Positions 8,161 through 17,209 of a DNA stretch of 64,000 nt are shown one piece after another. The position numbers and the translations under genes are program-made. Below the pieces are notes generated by a model. That model was not told the origin of the DNA, made no database searches, and saw only the letters and a list, made by a program, of their open reading frames with translations. This DNA is from an uncultured Granulosicoccaceae bacterium (GTDB lineage Bacteria; Pseudomonadota; Gammaproteobacteria; Granulosicoccales; Granulosicoccaceae): positions 124,001-188,000 of the forward strand of contig CALGKA010000012.1 of NCBI GenBank assembly GCA_937927895.1, written 5' to 3'. Within the stretch, counting starts at the first letter, position 1. Each line of letters begins with the position of its first letter.

Positions 8161-9656
8161 CAGGATTGCCCTCCTTCAGTTGTTTTTTCTTGCGGCAAAT
8201 TATCCAAACCACCGGTCGCCAGTGCCGCAGCACGAAACACTACTCGCGCTTTGTTTAGAGTCTCATCCCACTCACTCTGCGGGTTCGAATCGTAGACCAC
8301 ACCAGCCCCTGCTTGAATTGATAGCTCACCGTCTTTTATAACAGCTGTGCGAATCGCAATGGCGGTATCCATGTTGCCGTTAAAAGACAAATAACCCACC
8401 GCCCCTGAATAAACACCACGCTTTACCGGCTCTAGTTCATTAATAATTTGCATAGCACGTATTTTTGGCGCGCCACTAACGGTGCCTGCCGGAAAGGTTG
8501 CCCTAAGTACATCCATTGCCCCCAGGCCGTTTTTCAAACGTCCCGTCACATTCGACACTATGTGCATAACATGCGAGTAGCGCTCAATATTCATTTTTTC
8601 AGTGAGCTTAACCGTTCCGGTCTCAGCAACCCGACCTGTATCATTGCGCCCAAGGTCTATTAGCATTAAATGCTCTGCCAACTCTTTAGGGTCAGCCAAC
8701 AAGCTTTCCTCATGCGCTATATCTTCAGCGTCAGTAGTACCACGCGGTCTGGTCCCTGCTATGGGTCTTACGGTTACGGTGTCATCTTCAAGACGCACAA
8801 GAATCTCTGGCGATGACCCAACCACATGATGATCACCTAAATCTAAGTAGTACATATAAGGTGAAGGGTTAAGCATGCGTAACGCGCGATACAAATCTAG
8901 CGGGTGAGCATCAAAGTCTGTGGTCATGCGTTGCGATAACACCACTTGCATGCAGTCGCCTGCTGTAATGTATTCGCGTACGTTTTCTACCGCTGCCATA
9001 AAACTGTTCTGACCCATGCCCGATATAAAACTTGCGTCATCGATTTTATTTTTTGATGACCGTGAGTGCGACTGTTGTGGGGTTCGTAACAACACTTCAA
9101 TTTCATTGATACGCTGTGCCCCGCGCTCACACGATTGACTATTGTCAGGATTAACGTGCACTAATATCATCGCCGTGCCGTTAATGTTATCGAAAATAAC
9201 AACCTCTTCCGACACCATTAGTATTATGTCTGGTGTGCCTAATGGATCGGGTAACGAGTCTTTAAATAAGGCTGGCTCGATATAATTAATAGTCTCGTAG
9301 CCAAAGTAGCCCACCAGACCACCCGTGAATCGTGGCTTTGACGGAATAGTTAATTCATCACTTGCAAAAGACGCATGGTAACTTTCAACCCAATCTAGCG
9401 GGTTAGCAATGGTTTCAGTATGAACCACCACGCCTGCACGCTCGATGGTCAGTTCATTACCGTGAAATTTTATAATCTCATTGCAGGGCAACCCGATAAT
9501 CGAGTATCGGCCCCACTTATCACCACCGGTGACTGATTCAAACAAATAGGTGTTGGCTTGATTGGCTACTTTCAAATACGTGGAAAGCGGAGTTTCCATA
9601 TCTGCAAGTATCTCGCGGACGAGAATTTTACGTTGAGTGAAGCTGTGATCGTTCAT
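8160..9656 (-). CDS. trpE: Anthranilate synthase component I
   Basis: The 498-aa chorismate-utilising enzyme makes anthranilate with TrpG. The C-terminal catalytic domain has [10 protein letters not shown], the [18 protein letters not shown] block, and the Mg-site region [16 protein letters not shown]. The N-terminal feedback-inhibition region reads [15 protein letters not shown] near residue 38, a LFES version of the tryptophan-binding LLES motif, so it is probably inhibited by tryptophan. It is first structural gene of the cluster, preceded by a leader containing overlapping Trp-rich short ORFs. Confidence 0.96.
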   Translation of the reverse strand: MNDHSFTQRKILVREILADMETPLSTYLKVANQANTYLFESVTGGDKWGRYSIIGLPCNEIIKFHGNELTIERAGVVVHTETIANPLDWVESYHASFASDELTIPSKPRFTGGLVGYFGYETINYIEPALFKDSLPDPLGTPDIILMVSEEVVIFDNINGTAMILVHVNPDNSQSCERGAQRINEIEVLLRTPQQSHSRSSKNKIDDASFISGMGQNSFMAAVENVREYITAGDCMQVVLSQRMTTDFDAHPLDLYRALRMLNPSPYMYYLDLGDHHVVGSSPEILVRLEDDTVTVRPIAGTRPRGTTDAEDIAHEESLLADPKELAEHLMLIDLGRNDTGRVAETGTVKLTEKMNIERYSHVMHIVSNVTGRLKNGLGAMDVLRATFPAGTVSGAPKIRAMQIINELEPVKRGVYSGAVGYLSFNGNMDTAIAIRTAVIKDGELSIQAGAGVVYDSNPQSEWDETLNKARVVFRAAALATGGLDNLPQEKTTEGGQS

Positions 9657-9726
9657 TTTATTTTAGAGGCGATGAGATATTAACAATGCATGACTTTGAG
9701 AAAGGCATGCGCAAGACGGCAAACTG

Positions 9727-9786
9727 TTAGCTTCGCCAACCAAACGCAGCCGCCCAAGCAGCTATTGTTTTATAGGAAATTACCAT
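9727..9786 (-). CDS. Candidate trp leader peptide (19 aa, two Trp)
   Basis: A short ORF reading MVISYKTIAAWAAAFGWRS, ending 70 bp before trpE. Its ATG overlaps the end (TGGTAA) of another short ORF at 9780-9857. That ORF is 25 codons with three Trp (positions 5, 7 and 25, the last just before its stop). Trp codons clustered in the untranslated leader suggest control by tryptophan-dependent translation. No clear Shine-Dalgarno and no T-tract terminator are visible between here and trpE, so either or both ORFs may be chance. Confidence 0.3.
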   Translation of the reverse strand: MVISYKTIAAWAAAFGWRS

Positions 9787-9869
9787 CTCAGCTCATTTTT
9801 AAAGATTGTCGTTTTCGACAGACAGCCATTTTTCGGCCAGCGCCATGCGCCAGCCATACCGTGGTTAAC

Positions 9870-9899
9870 ATTTACCCACAAGCACCCTAGCAGAGTCAA
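9870..9899 (-). promoter_or_regulatory. Candidate trpE promoter
   Basis: TTGACT (9894-9899) and GTAAAT (9870-9875) on the minus strand are 18 bp apart, placing a start about 205 nt upstream of trpE. This is a consensus match by eye only. The rest of the 356-bp gap to the fumarase gene (9657-10012) also contains a plus-strand TTGACA at 9926-9931 with a poor TAGATG 16 bp later, a possible fumarase promoter. Confidence 0.35.
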
Positions 9900-10012
9900 G
9901 CGAACAGGTGCCTTTCGTGAAAGAATTGACAGCAGTTTCTGACCTTATAGATGCGAATGTGCGCGACACCAGCTATATTACGTCCATCTTTTAAGACGAA
10001 TCCCAAATCACC

Positions 10013-11542
10013 ATGTCGAAAATTCATCAAGATCATCTGATCGATAGTGTCGCCGATGCACTGCAATTTATTTCCTACTACCACCCAAAGGATTTTGTAG
10101 ACGCGGTACACCTAGCCTACGAACGCGAAGAATCTAAGCCCGCAAAAGATGCCATGGCGCAAATTCTCATCAACTCGCGGTTGTGCGCAGAAGGCCATCG
10201 ACCCATATGCCAGGACACAGGTATTGTCACCGTGTTTATAAAAATCGGCATGGATGTCCAGTGGGATGGCGCCACCATGAGCCCAACCGACATGATCAAC
10301 GAAGGTGTCCGGCGCGCCTACTTGAATCCAGACAACAAATTGCGCGCCTCCATACTTGCAGACCCAGCTGGCGCGCGCAGCAATACAAAAGACAACACGC
10401 CTGCCGTGATTCATATGGAAGTGGTCGAAGGCGACAAAATAGAGGTAGATGTAGCCGCCAAAGGTGGTGGCTCTGAAAACAAATCAAAGATGGTCATGCT
10501 AAACCCAAGTGATAGCATTGTTGATTGGGTAGTGAAAACTGTCCCCACGATGGGTGCTGGTTGGTGTCCACCCGGTATGCTCGGTATAGGCATTGGTGGT
10601 ACCGCTGAAAAATCTGCCGTGCTTGCCAAACAAGTACTAATGGAACCTGTTGATATTCACGAGCTAAAAGCACGCGGAGCTAAAAGCAGAATTGAGGAAC
10701 TACGGCTTGAGATATTCGATCAGGTCAACGCACTGGGTATTGGCGCGCAAGGCCTGGGGGGATTAACCACCGTGCTAGATGTAAAAATAGCAGACCACCC
10801 AACCCACGCCGCATCACTTCCCGTTACTATGATCCCTAACTGTGCCGCCACTCGTCATGCACATTTTGTCCTTAATGGCTCAGGCGCAACGCTTCAAACT
10901 CCGCCTGCACTCAGTGATTGGCCAGAAATTACATGGGATGTCGGACCAAACGCCCGCTCCATTAACTTAGACACCCTAACCGCTGAAGAAACCCAATCAT
11001 TTAAGCCAGGTGAAACACTTTTGCTTAGCGGCACCTTACTAACAGGCCGTGATGCGGCTCATAAGCGTATAAAAGAAATACTTGATAAAGGCGAGGAGCT
11101 ACCTGTTGATCTTAGTGGAAAATTAATTTACTACGTAGGGCCTGTTGATGCTGTACGTGATGAAGCTGTTGGCCCCGCAGGGCCTACCACCGCAACCCGT
11201 ATGGATAAGTTCACCGATATGATGCTTGAGAAAACCGGCATTCTCGGCATGGTGGGTAAGGCCGAACGTGGCCCAACTGGAATTGACGCGATCAAAAAAC
11301 ATCAATCGGTTTATTTAATGGCAGTCGGCGGTGCAGCCTATTTAGTATCACGTGCAATTACATCGGCACGGATCATCGCATTCGAAGAATTGGGTATGGA
11401 AGCGATCCATGAATTCGTTGTAAAAGATATGCCGGTAACCGTTGCGGTAGATAGCACTGGTGAAGCGGTGCACAAAACCGGACCCGCAATCTGGCGAAAG
11501 AAAATTGAATCGGGCGAAGTACAACCGATCTACTTTAAGTAG
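10013..11542 (+). CDS. Class I fumarate hydratase (4Fe-4S)
   Basis: A 509-aa iron-sulfur fumarase interconverting fumarate and malate in the TCA cycle. Three cysteines, C66 (PICQDTG), C185 (AGWCPPG) and C277 (IPNCAATRH), have the spacing of the cluster ligands in class I enzymes. The substrate-binding stretch GGGSENKSK (151-159) and the C-terminal SGTLLTGRDAAHKR are present. It is the single-chain form with alpha and beta parts fused, as in FumA/FumB. The enzyme is oxygen sensitive in characterised relatives. It stands alone, divergent from trpE. Confidence 0.93.
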   Translation: MSKIHQDHLIDSVADALQFISYYHPKDFVDAVHLAYEREESKPAKDAMAQILINSRLCAEGHRPICQDTGIVTVFIKIGMDVQWDGATMSPTDMINEGVRRAYLNPDNKLRASILADPAGARSNTKDNTPAVIHMEVVEGDKIEVDVAAKGGGSENKSKMVMLNPSDSIVDWVVKTVPTMGAGWCPPGMLGIGIGGTAEKSAVLAKQVLMEPVDIHELKARGAKSRIEELRLEIFDQVNALGIGAQGLGGLTTVLDVKIADHPTHAASLPVTMIPNCAATRHAHFVLNGSGATLQTPPALSDWPEITWDVGPNARSINLDTLTAEETQSFKPGETLLLSGTLLTGRDAAHKRIKEILDKGEELPVDLSGKLIYYVGPVDAVRDEAVGPAGPTTATRMDKFTDMMLEKTGILGMVGKAERGPTGIDAIKKHQSVYLMAVGGAAYLVSRAITSARIIAFEELGMEAIHEFVVKDMPVTVAVDSTGEAVHKTGPAIWRKKIESGEVQPIYFK

Positions 11543-11585
11543 TTAAATATCGAATCAACTCAACACATGCGCCGATGCGATGATA

Positions 11586-11614
11586 TCGCTTGTACAACCA
11601 CGTTATACAAGCGA
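11586..11614. other. Inverted repeat after fumarase gene
   Basis: A perfect 9-bp stem TCGCTTGTA/TACAAGCGA around an 11-nt loop, 44 bp past the fumarase stop. There is no T tract, so it is not a canonical terminator. It could be an RNA 3' stabiliser or an operator for the next gene. The remainder of the 176-bp gap shows nothing recognisable. Confidence 0.4.
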
Positions 11615-11718
11615 ATCGTTCAGCAGCGTCAATGTTTTGAAGGAGTAAAAACTTTTCAATTGATATCATAGTTTAACGCGAACTGCCGATAAATAGCTAA
11701 AGACGTCGGATCGGTATA

Positions 11719-12939
11719 GTGCAGAAACCACAACCACAGAACAATCAAGCGGATCATCGCACCGATGTGCAAATTGATCCCTATATACCTGCTGCCAATG
11801 ATAGCAATGCACTCCATGCCATAACAGCATCACTAGAGTTACTTGTGAGCGGAGAATCAACAGAACTACACCTCGAGCAAGAGCCGGAATTTTGCCGAAT
11901 CCGCAGACGCATAAATGGGTTACTAACAGAAACTAAACACCTGTCAACTAACTTGATCAATGATCTACTACACCAGCTCAACATAGAATTTGATCAAACC
12001 GGCGGCAAACAATATATTGATCTGGCTGTGCTTACTGATGTTCATCAATTTGAGCTCAGTTACTACCAAACTTCACACGGTTTATGCCTGAACATTGTTG
12101 CGCGCTACGCTCCAGTGCCTGGCACGCTGGACCAAACACGTCTACAGCCTGAATCAATTAACACGCTTAGAGCTCAACTCGCAAATGCGTCGAACGGAAT
12201 CACCCTGTACATTTGCAATGAAGCTCGAGCGTTGCGTGATGTTTATTACGCTATGCTGTCTGAAGCCAATGACCTGGAACATAAGGTCGTGTCACTAGAA
12301 TCAAAGATCGATGGGCACATCCCACGAGTTGATCAGATCGAGCTTTCGTCTGATACCGATATTACAAAAATATTCACCTTGTGCTCAGAACATGCAGATC
12401 GTTTATTTCTCAATACTGGGAATATCCAAAATATCGAAAAACAAATTATTCAATGCCTCATCACCGAACCCCATAGCGCAAATTTATTTATCAGTGGCAG
12501 TTGTATACCTCATGTATTAAAGCAATTGGCAAGTATAGGTTTATTTGAAAACAGCACCTGCAGTTACTTAAATAAGATCATAGAAATACAGGCGACACGA
12601 TTGATCTGCCCACATTGTGCAGACTCTATGTACATTAGCGATCGGGATCAACAGTGGTTAGACAAAAATTCTGTTGTAAAAGGTGGTTATTTGCAGAAGG
12701 CCTTCAACACTGCACTCGGCTGCGACCGTTGCAATCAAACTGGTTGCTCAGATAGTGTCACTCTGCTATCTGAATATAACATCGATAGTACGCTTATTAA
12801 GTCAGTAACAACCACAACGACTAAAAACGCCGCCGCTCTACTTCAAGCCCAAAGCCGCAAAACATCAATTCGATACCAGCACGAATTACTGGCAAGATCT
12901 GGCGCTGTTCGCTTTGAAGATTTTCGAAGAAGCTTGTAA
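11719..12939 (+). CDS. Degenerate GspE/PilB-family secretion pseudo-ATPase
   Basis: A 406-aa protein from a GTG; no Shine-Dalgarno is visible, so the start is uncertain. It follows the GspE/PilB/MshE layout: a beta-rich N2-like domain, then the RecA-like domain, then the C-terminal tetracysteine zinc module. The zinc module has C297-x2-C300, and C335-x2-C338 followed by NQTG. The Walker A position, normally GPTGSGKT, reads ICNEARALR (165-173). The Walker B Glu/Asp box and the catalytic His box are unrecognisable. It therefore cannot hydrolyse ATP in the usual way. The frame is intact, which argues against a simple pseudogene. It is the neighbour of the capsule operon (convergent, 60 bp). Confidence 0.7.
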   Translation: MQKPQPQNNQADHRTDVQIDPYIPAANDSNALHAITASLELLVSGESTELHLEQEPEFCRIRRRINGLLTETKHLSTNLINDLLHQLNIEFDQTGGKQYIDLAVLTDVHQFELSYYQTSHGLCLNIVARYAPVPGTLDQTRLQPESINTLRAQLANASNGITLYICNEARALRDVYYAMLSEANDLEHKVVSLESKIDGHIPRVDQIELSSDTDITKIFTLCSEHADRLFLNTGNIQNIEKQIIQCLITEPHSANLFISGSCIPHVLKQLASIGLFENSTCSYLNKIIEIQATRLICPHCADSMYISDRDQQWLDKNSVVKGGYLQKAFNTALGCDRCNQTGCSDSVTLLSEYNIDSTLIKSVTTTTTKNAAALLQAQSRKTSIRYQHELLARSGAVRFEDFRRSL

Positions 12940-12947
12940 GCCTTCAC

Positions 12948-12972
12948 AGGCAGGCAAAAACATGCCAAGCCT
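12948..12972 (+). other. Imperfect hairpin after the pseudo-ATPase gene
   Basis: AGGC-A-GGC / GCC-AA-GCCT arms around AAAAACAT, 9 bp after the stop. It may act as a weak terminator, but no T run follows. Confidence 0.35.
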
Positions 12973-12992
12973 ACGCACCCCAAAATAACGTT

Positions 12993-13011
12993 GTGGCTAC
13001 TATATAGCCAC
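12993..13011 (-). terminator. Hairpin at the end of the kps operon
   Basis: A perfect 7-bp stem GTGGCTA/TAGCCAC around CTATA, overlapping the kpsS stop codon. The minus-strand tail is AACGTTATTTTGG, so it is only a weak intrinsic terminator. Its position at the end of the 16-kb capsule operon supports the reading. Confidence 0.4.
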
Positions 13012-14346
13012 TTTCTTACTAACTGCGGGTTCTAACTCAGGATGCTCGCCACTAACTTCAACAAGTTTCGATTCTTCTTCCAGATCAAAAATACTGACCA
13101 CGTTGCCTTCCACTTCGCGACTATCACCCTGACCATAATGCTCTTCTGCCAGTGCTGCAGGCCATTTCAAACCAGACTCATCAGCGTTGTGTACATTAGT
13201 ATAAAGGCTACCATTGACTTGTGTCTTATCAATCAAGTAACGGCGGAAGCGATTAAAAAGATCGCGATCAATCACACCTGGGTTTTTCCAAAAGGATTCA
13301 AGTGGCGCTTGTGATGCCAGACCTTCGATGTCGTAGATGGCATCACCTAAGGCTTTAACGGGAGTATCGTGATATAACGAAGAAATACCCACGGTACTAT
13401 TAATCAATACAGACCCTTCTGCGTTTTGAAGCAACTTTGGTAAGTCTGTATCGTGCACATAGTGAAGCCTATTTTCCAAACCATAAACCAATGCCAGCTT
13501 GCGTATAATAGCCGCATAGTTTTTATAACCACGATCATAGGGGTGGTGCTTTACCACCAACGAACATTCATCTCTGCCGCAATTTGAAAATGAGCTTATA
13601 ACATACTCAAGGTATTTCTCTATGCTAACAAACTCAGAGTGTTTTCTAACTTGCATGTCGTTGTGAACCTGCAAGGGAAGTAGAAAATATTTCTCATTAT
13701 TTGCCAACAAGTACTCGCCTAACTTACGCTGCGTAAAACGATAGGTTATTTTTCTTAGACCAGACCTTATCCAATACAACCCTTCAGTAAATATATTTAA
13801 ACTACGGTGATGCTCATAGTTTTTAAACATTTGACTTAAAACAGATGCGGCCAAATAATACTGCACACAATGGCGAGCGGCTTGATTAAATACATTGGCC
13901 ACGGGCTCCGAAGGCACGTCGGTATTTTCAGTATCAATATTCTCTAATCGCTCATGAAACCCTTCTTTCTCACAAGCAGTTGTGAAGCCATTGACGCCGC
14001 CTTTTTCAAGGGTTACATAGTTTGGTCGGACATAACCTTCTTCGAAAACATAAACTTCAACACCTAAACGCCGGGCTATATCGATAGCCTGTCGGTGATA
14101 ACGTCGGCAATCGCCAAACAAATATATGCGATCTATCTGACGGCCCACCATCACGCTTTCGATCCACGCCGGCCATACAGATGCTTTAGAATTGAAATTT
14201 AAATACTTACCGCTTCTGAAGTAGTAGAAGTCACCGCCATTAAGATTAACCTTAAGTACATTATGGCCATGGCTTTCCAGCTGATTGGCAAATTTCTTAA
14301 AAAATGGTCCAACCGGGCCCTGAAGCAATAAGATGTTACGCGGCAT
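13000..14346 (-). CDS. kpsS: Capsule lipid-linker beta-Kdo transferase KpsS-like
   Basis: The 448-aa protein opens with NILLLQGPVGPFFKKFANQLESHGH and continues with WPAWIESVMVGRQIDRIYLFGDCRRYHR and VYVFEEGYVRPNYVTLEKGGVNG. This is the KpsS/LipB signature. KpsS adds the first beta-Kdo to phosphatidylglycerol, starting the poly-Kdo linker that anchors group-2-type capsules. Later HHPYDRGYKNY and VLINSTVGISSL match the GT-B-like C-terminal half. The last 30 residues are a variable acidic tail. It overlaps kpsC by 11 bp. It is the final gene of the operon. Confidence 0.92.
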   Translation of the reverse strand: MPRNILLLQGPVGPFFKKFANQLESHGHNVLKVNLNGGDFYYFRSGKYLNFNSKASVWPAWIESVMVGRQIDRIYLFGDCRRYHRQAIDIARRLGVEVYVFEEGYVRPNYVTLEKGGVNGFTTACEKEGFHERLENIDTENTDVPSEPVANVFNQAARHCVQYYLAASVLSQMFKNYEHHRSLNIFTEGLYWIRSGLRKITYRFTQRKLGEYLLANNEKYFLLPLQVHNDMQVRKHSEFVSIEKYLEYVISSFSNCGRDECSLVVKHHPYDRGYKNYAAIIRKLALVYGLENRLHYVHDTDLPKLLQNAEGSVLINSTVGISSLYHDTPVKALGDAIYDIEGLASQAPLESFWKNPGVIDRDLFNRFRRYLIDKTQVNGSLYTNVHNADESGLKWPAALAEEHYGQGDSREVEGNVVSIFDLEEESKLVEVSGEHPELEPAVSKKVAI

Positions 14347-16399
14347 AACTAAGACCTTTTCTTATATTGCGAACAATGTTCACGTATTTTTTTAGTCCAT
14401 TGACAGTGAGGGATTGGCCATTTTTTTTGCGCTCATTAATTAACGCAAATATGGTTTTTTCCACACTGGTCATCTCACCAGATTCAATATCTAGGTATCC
14501 TGGGTATTCGATATAACTAATGAATACCAACTCCGCTAGAGTTCGCACGCGAGTGCGCCGCTCGAAGGTACAACAGTCCTCTGTCAAACCCCATCCAGCA
14601 TAAAACGGCTTACCATATGTAACGACCTTCTTCCCGTAAAGTAGCGCTTCGAAGCCTGCAAGGGAGGTCAATGTGTGTACTTCTTCACACATTTTAAGTG
14701 TGACGTCTATCGAAAGTTCCGTTTCGATTCGATTACAGAACTCACTGATGTGACAATAGTTATCAATACCATCAGAGCGATTGCCACTGACTACGTCCGG
14801 GTGTGGCTTATAAACAATAACTGCAGTGGGGTTATTCTCTCGAACCTTCTGCAGTAGCTTGTAGTTACTATCTATTTCTAGCGTGCCATAACGCAGAGAC
14901 GCATCACCCTGCACCTGACCAACTACCAGCAAAACTGACTTATCAGAATAGAATGATTGATCACCGGCATTTGAACCTGAACTCGTGTATTTACTAATAC
15001 TATTTTCAAGGAGAAGCCTTATAAGAGACTCAGCACGCTCGACCTCTGCATCACTGCAATCCCGGTGCTCAAGTAAATACTCCAGACGTGAGGGTTGCGT
15101 GGCATCAAAGTAGATACCTAAATCATCAACAACCAGGGAACGTGGTGCGGTGTAATTACTACCTAAACCTACAGAACGCACAAAGCCATCCTCCATACGA
15201 GCCACACGGTGGCGCTCGAGGATTTTTTCAGCATCGCTATCAGCGGCCTTTTTTCCCCACACTAAAACCGTTGGTTCATCATTGGCTGCAGATGCAGGCA
15301 TTCGCTCTAAATCGTTTAAGCCAACGTGACAGTGCTTATAAATACTGCCCATAACATAGCGGTTAACATACCCACGCTTCCATGGAGTTATACCTACCAG
15401 ATTATAGCTTCCTTTTACGCGTTCAAGCTGGCGCTGCTGCTCACTGATGTGAGCGATAATTTCTAACAATGAGCAATCGAGACCCGTAACCGGATCAATG
15501 TATTTGGGGTAAAACAAATAGGCCGCAATAAAGACTTCAAGCAGGCTACGTTTTTGTTGGCGTCTTGCTACTGGCTTTTTATCTTCGGTTAAACCCCAGC
15601 TGGAATAAAACGGCTGACCAAAACAAACTACCGGCACATTTCGCATCAGTAGTTCAAAACCGTACAACGATGTACCCACATAAGCCGCTTTGCATCTTGC
15701 AAGGTGTGGCGCTGAAATATCGCCGCTAACCAACTTTACACCGTGTTTTTTTGCAAGCTCAGCCAGGTATCCATTTTTTCGTCCGCTTAACACGTCCGGG
15801 TGCACTTTGACCAATACCTGATCGGCTGAATAATCAGATATTGCCTGCTCTAACATGGAATCAAAATCTAGCTGCTGCATGCCGCCGTAATGCACGGATT
15901 GATCGCCATGCGTTTGATCAACAACCAATACATAAGGCTTGTCATCTGTTGAAGAAAAAACCGAATCGGCAGTAATATTATACTTGCTTATATTTTCATC
16001 AAGCAGCGTCTGCATTGCCTTTTTAGCATCTGCCACAACGCTCGAGTCTGTCAGATGAACCGAATCTTCGTCGACGTTATTTAATATGTTCTCTAAACGT
16101 GAGGGCGCTGTTGCATCGTAATAGATGCCAACTGAATCGCTAACGATAGAATACTTTGTCTTGCGCAGACCACGCCCGTACGAACAAACAAAACCATCTT
16201 CAAGCCTTATATGCTCAACACCTATGTGTTTTGCGATTTGAGCGGCCGTTTTGCTGTAAGGCTTATGACCCCATGAATAAACAGCCTTACAAGATTTTCC
16301 AGTAAGCACTAGCGGGTTACGGCTCAGCCTCTCTACACCGAGAAAACGCTCGATGTTTGGGATTTTCCCTATTCCCGATGACAGTGTGAATCCTCGCAA
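14336..16399 (-). CDS. kpsC: Capsule beta-Kdo transferase KpsC-like, two modules
   Basis: A 687-aa protein with an internal duplication. Both halves contain the W-G-x-K, R-x-E-D-G-F-V, S-x-V-x-D-x-x-G-I-Y-x-D-A-x-x-P-S-R-L-E and G-L-T-E-D blocks (module 1 about 1-350, module 2 about 365-665). This is the dual-module KpsC architecture, where the two halves add alternating beta-Kdo linkages to the capsule lipid linker. The start is a TTG (codon 16397-16399), since an in-frame stop lies just upstream and the sequence SSGIGKIPNIERFLG matches the family N-terminus. It begins 14 bp after the upstream gene's stop. Confidence 0.93.
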   Translation of the reverse strand: MRGFTLSSGIGKIPNIERFLGVERLSRNPLVLTGKSCKAVYSWGHKPYSKTAAQIAKHIGVEHIRLEDGFVCSYGRGLRKTKYSIVSDSVGIYYDATAPSRLENILNNVDEDSVHLTDSSVVADAKKAMQTLLDENISKYNITADSVFSSTDDKPYVLVVDQTHGDQSVHYGGMQQLDFDSMLEQAISDYSADQVLVKVHPDVLSGRKNGYLAELAKKHGVKLVSGDISAPHLARCKAAYVGTSLYGFELLMRNVPVVCFGQPFYSSWGLTEDKKPVARRQQKRSLLEVFIAAYLFYPKYIDPVTGLDCSLLEIIAHISEQQRQLERVKGSYNLVGITPWKRGYVNRYVMGSIYKHCHVGLNDLERMPASAANDEPTVLVWGKKAADSDAEKILERHRVARMEDGFVRSVGLGSNYTAPRSLVVDDLGIYFDATQPSRLEYLLEHRDCSDAEVERAESLIRLLLENSISKYTSSGSNAGDQSFYSDKSVLLVVGQVQGDASLRYGTLEIDSNYKLLQKVRENNPTAVIVYKPHPDVVSGNRSDGIDNYCHISEFCNRIETELSIDVTLKMCEEVHTLTSLAGFEALLYGKKVVTYGKPFYAGWGLTEDCCTFERRTRVRTLAELVFISYIEYPGYLDIESGEMTSVEKTIFALINERKKNGQSLTVNGLKKYVNIVRNIRKGLSYAA

Positions 16400-16413
16400 T
16401 TCTGTATCGTCCG

Positions 16414-17070
16414 TCAGCTGATCAAGCTAATGGCGAGACAAGCGGCAACCGCGGAGGCACTTGCATCAACCAACAAAGATTTCCAATGCTCGCGCACCAT
16501 CTTCGATAGTTTTTGTAGCCCAGTGAGCCGTGCATCTTCTAATAAATCAAAATCATTGGCTGCAACGTCATCGACCGCTATCTCGCTCGCCTGAGACTCA
16601 ATCGTATTGCTGCTATCAGAAACAGGCGCGAGTGCAGATTCAGTCGCTGCTTCAGAATCGGGTGCTACTAAATCACTTAACTGCTTAAGTACCGAAGCAC
16701 CATTGTCTCCCGGGCTTTGATTGGCGGCCTGGCCTATTATCGTCAAAAGGCCGGCGCTAATGCCACTTTCACGAGCGCTTTTTTGCAATACGGTGATTTC
16801 TTCCTGTAGCGAAATTAGTCGTTTCAAAGCCGCCTCACAATGCTCCATGCACTCAAGCTCTGAGTCGCCTGCTACCACTTTATTCAGATCAATTGACCGA
16901 AGCACGGGCTGCGGATCGTTTTCGTTGGTAGAACCGGCTGCGTCGATGATGTATCGGTTCAAAATTACAGGGTCGACACCCCATTGAATCAGTTCCTTCT
17001 TCCCACTCTGCAAAGTGGTGAAGGTCCGGCTGTAGTCATCGATTAGAGACGATTTTTGTGCTGACGCCAT
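16414..17070 (-). CDS. Unknown capsule-locus protein with C-terminal membrane anchor
   Basis: A 218-aa protein from the ATG at 17070; a TTG at 17082 would add four residues. I do not recognise a family. It is mostly soluble and acidic, with helical stretches around residues 70-100, a low-complexity Ala/Ser/Glu/Asp region (about 135-175) and a final 20-residue hydrophobic helix preceded by HWKSLL. It could thus be tail-anchored in the inner membrane. It lies between the GT29-like gene and kpsC, so a role in capsule assembly, for instance scaffolding KpsC/KpsS at the membrane, is possible but unproven. Confidence 0.6.
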   Translation of the reverse strand: MASAQKSSLIDDYSRTFTTLQSGKKELIQWGVDPVILNRYIIDAAGSTNENDPQPVLRSIDLNKVVAGDSELECMEHCEAALKRLISLQEEITVLQKSARESGISAGLLTIIGQAANQSPGDNGASVLKQLSDLVAPDSEAATESALAPVSDSSNTIESQASEIAVDDVAANDFDLLEDARLTGLQKLSKMVREHWKSLLVDASASAVAACLAISLIS

Positions 17071-17209
17071 GAGCGCGCCCAATTGGCAAGTTAATAGTGC
17101 AATATTGCAGAAAACAAGCCAAGGTCACTGCCCGGATTTTGGCAATTTTCAAAGACTAGGATGAGCCGAATTATCGCCAGGTATTTCGCACCAAAGGACT
17201 TCAAATAAC

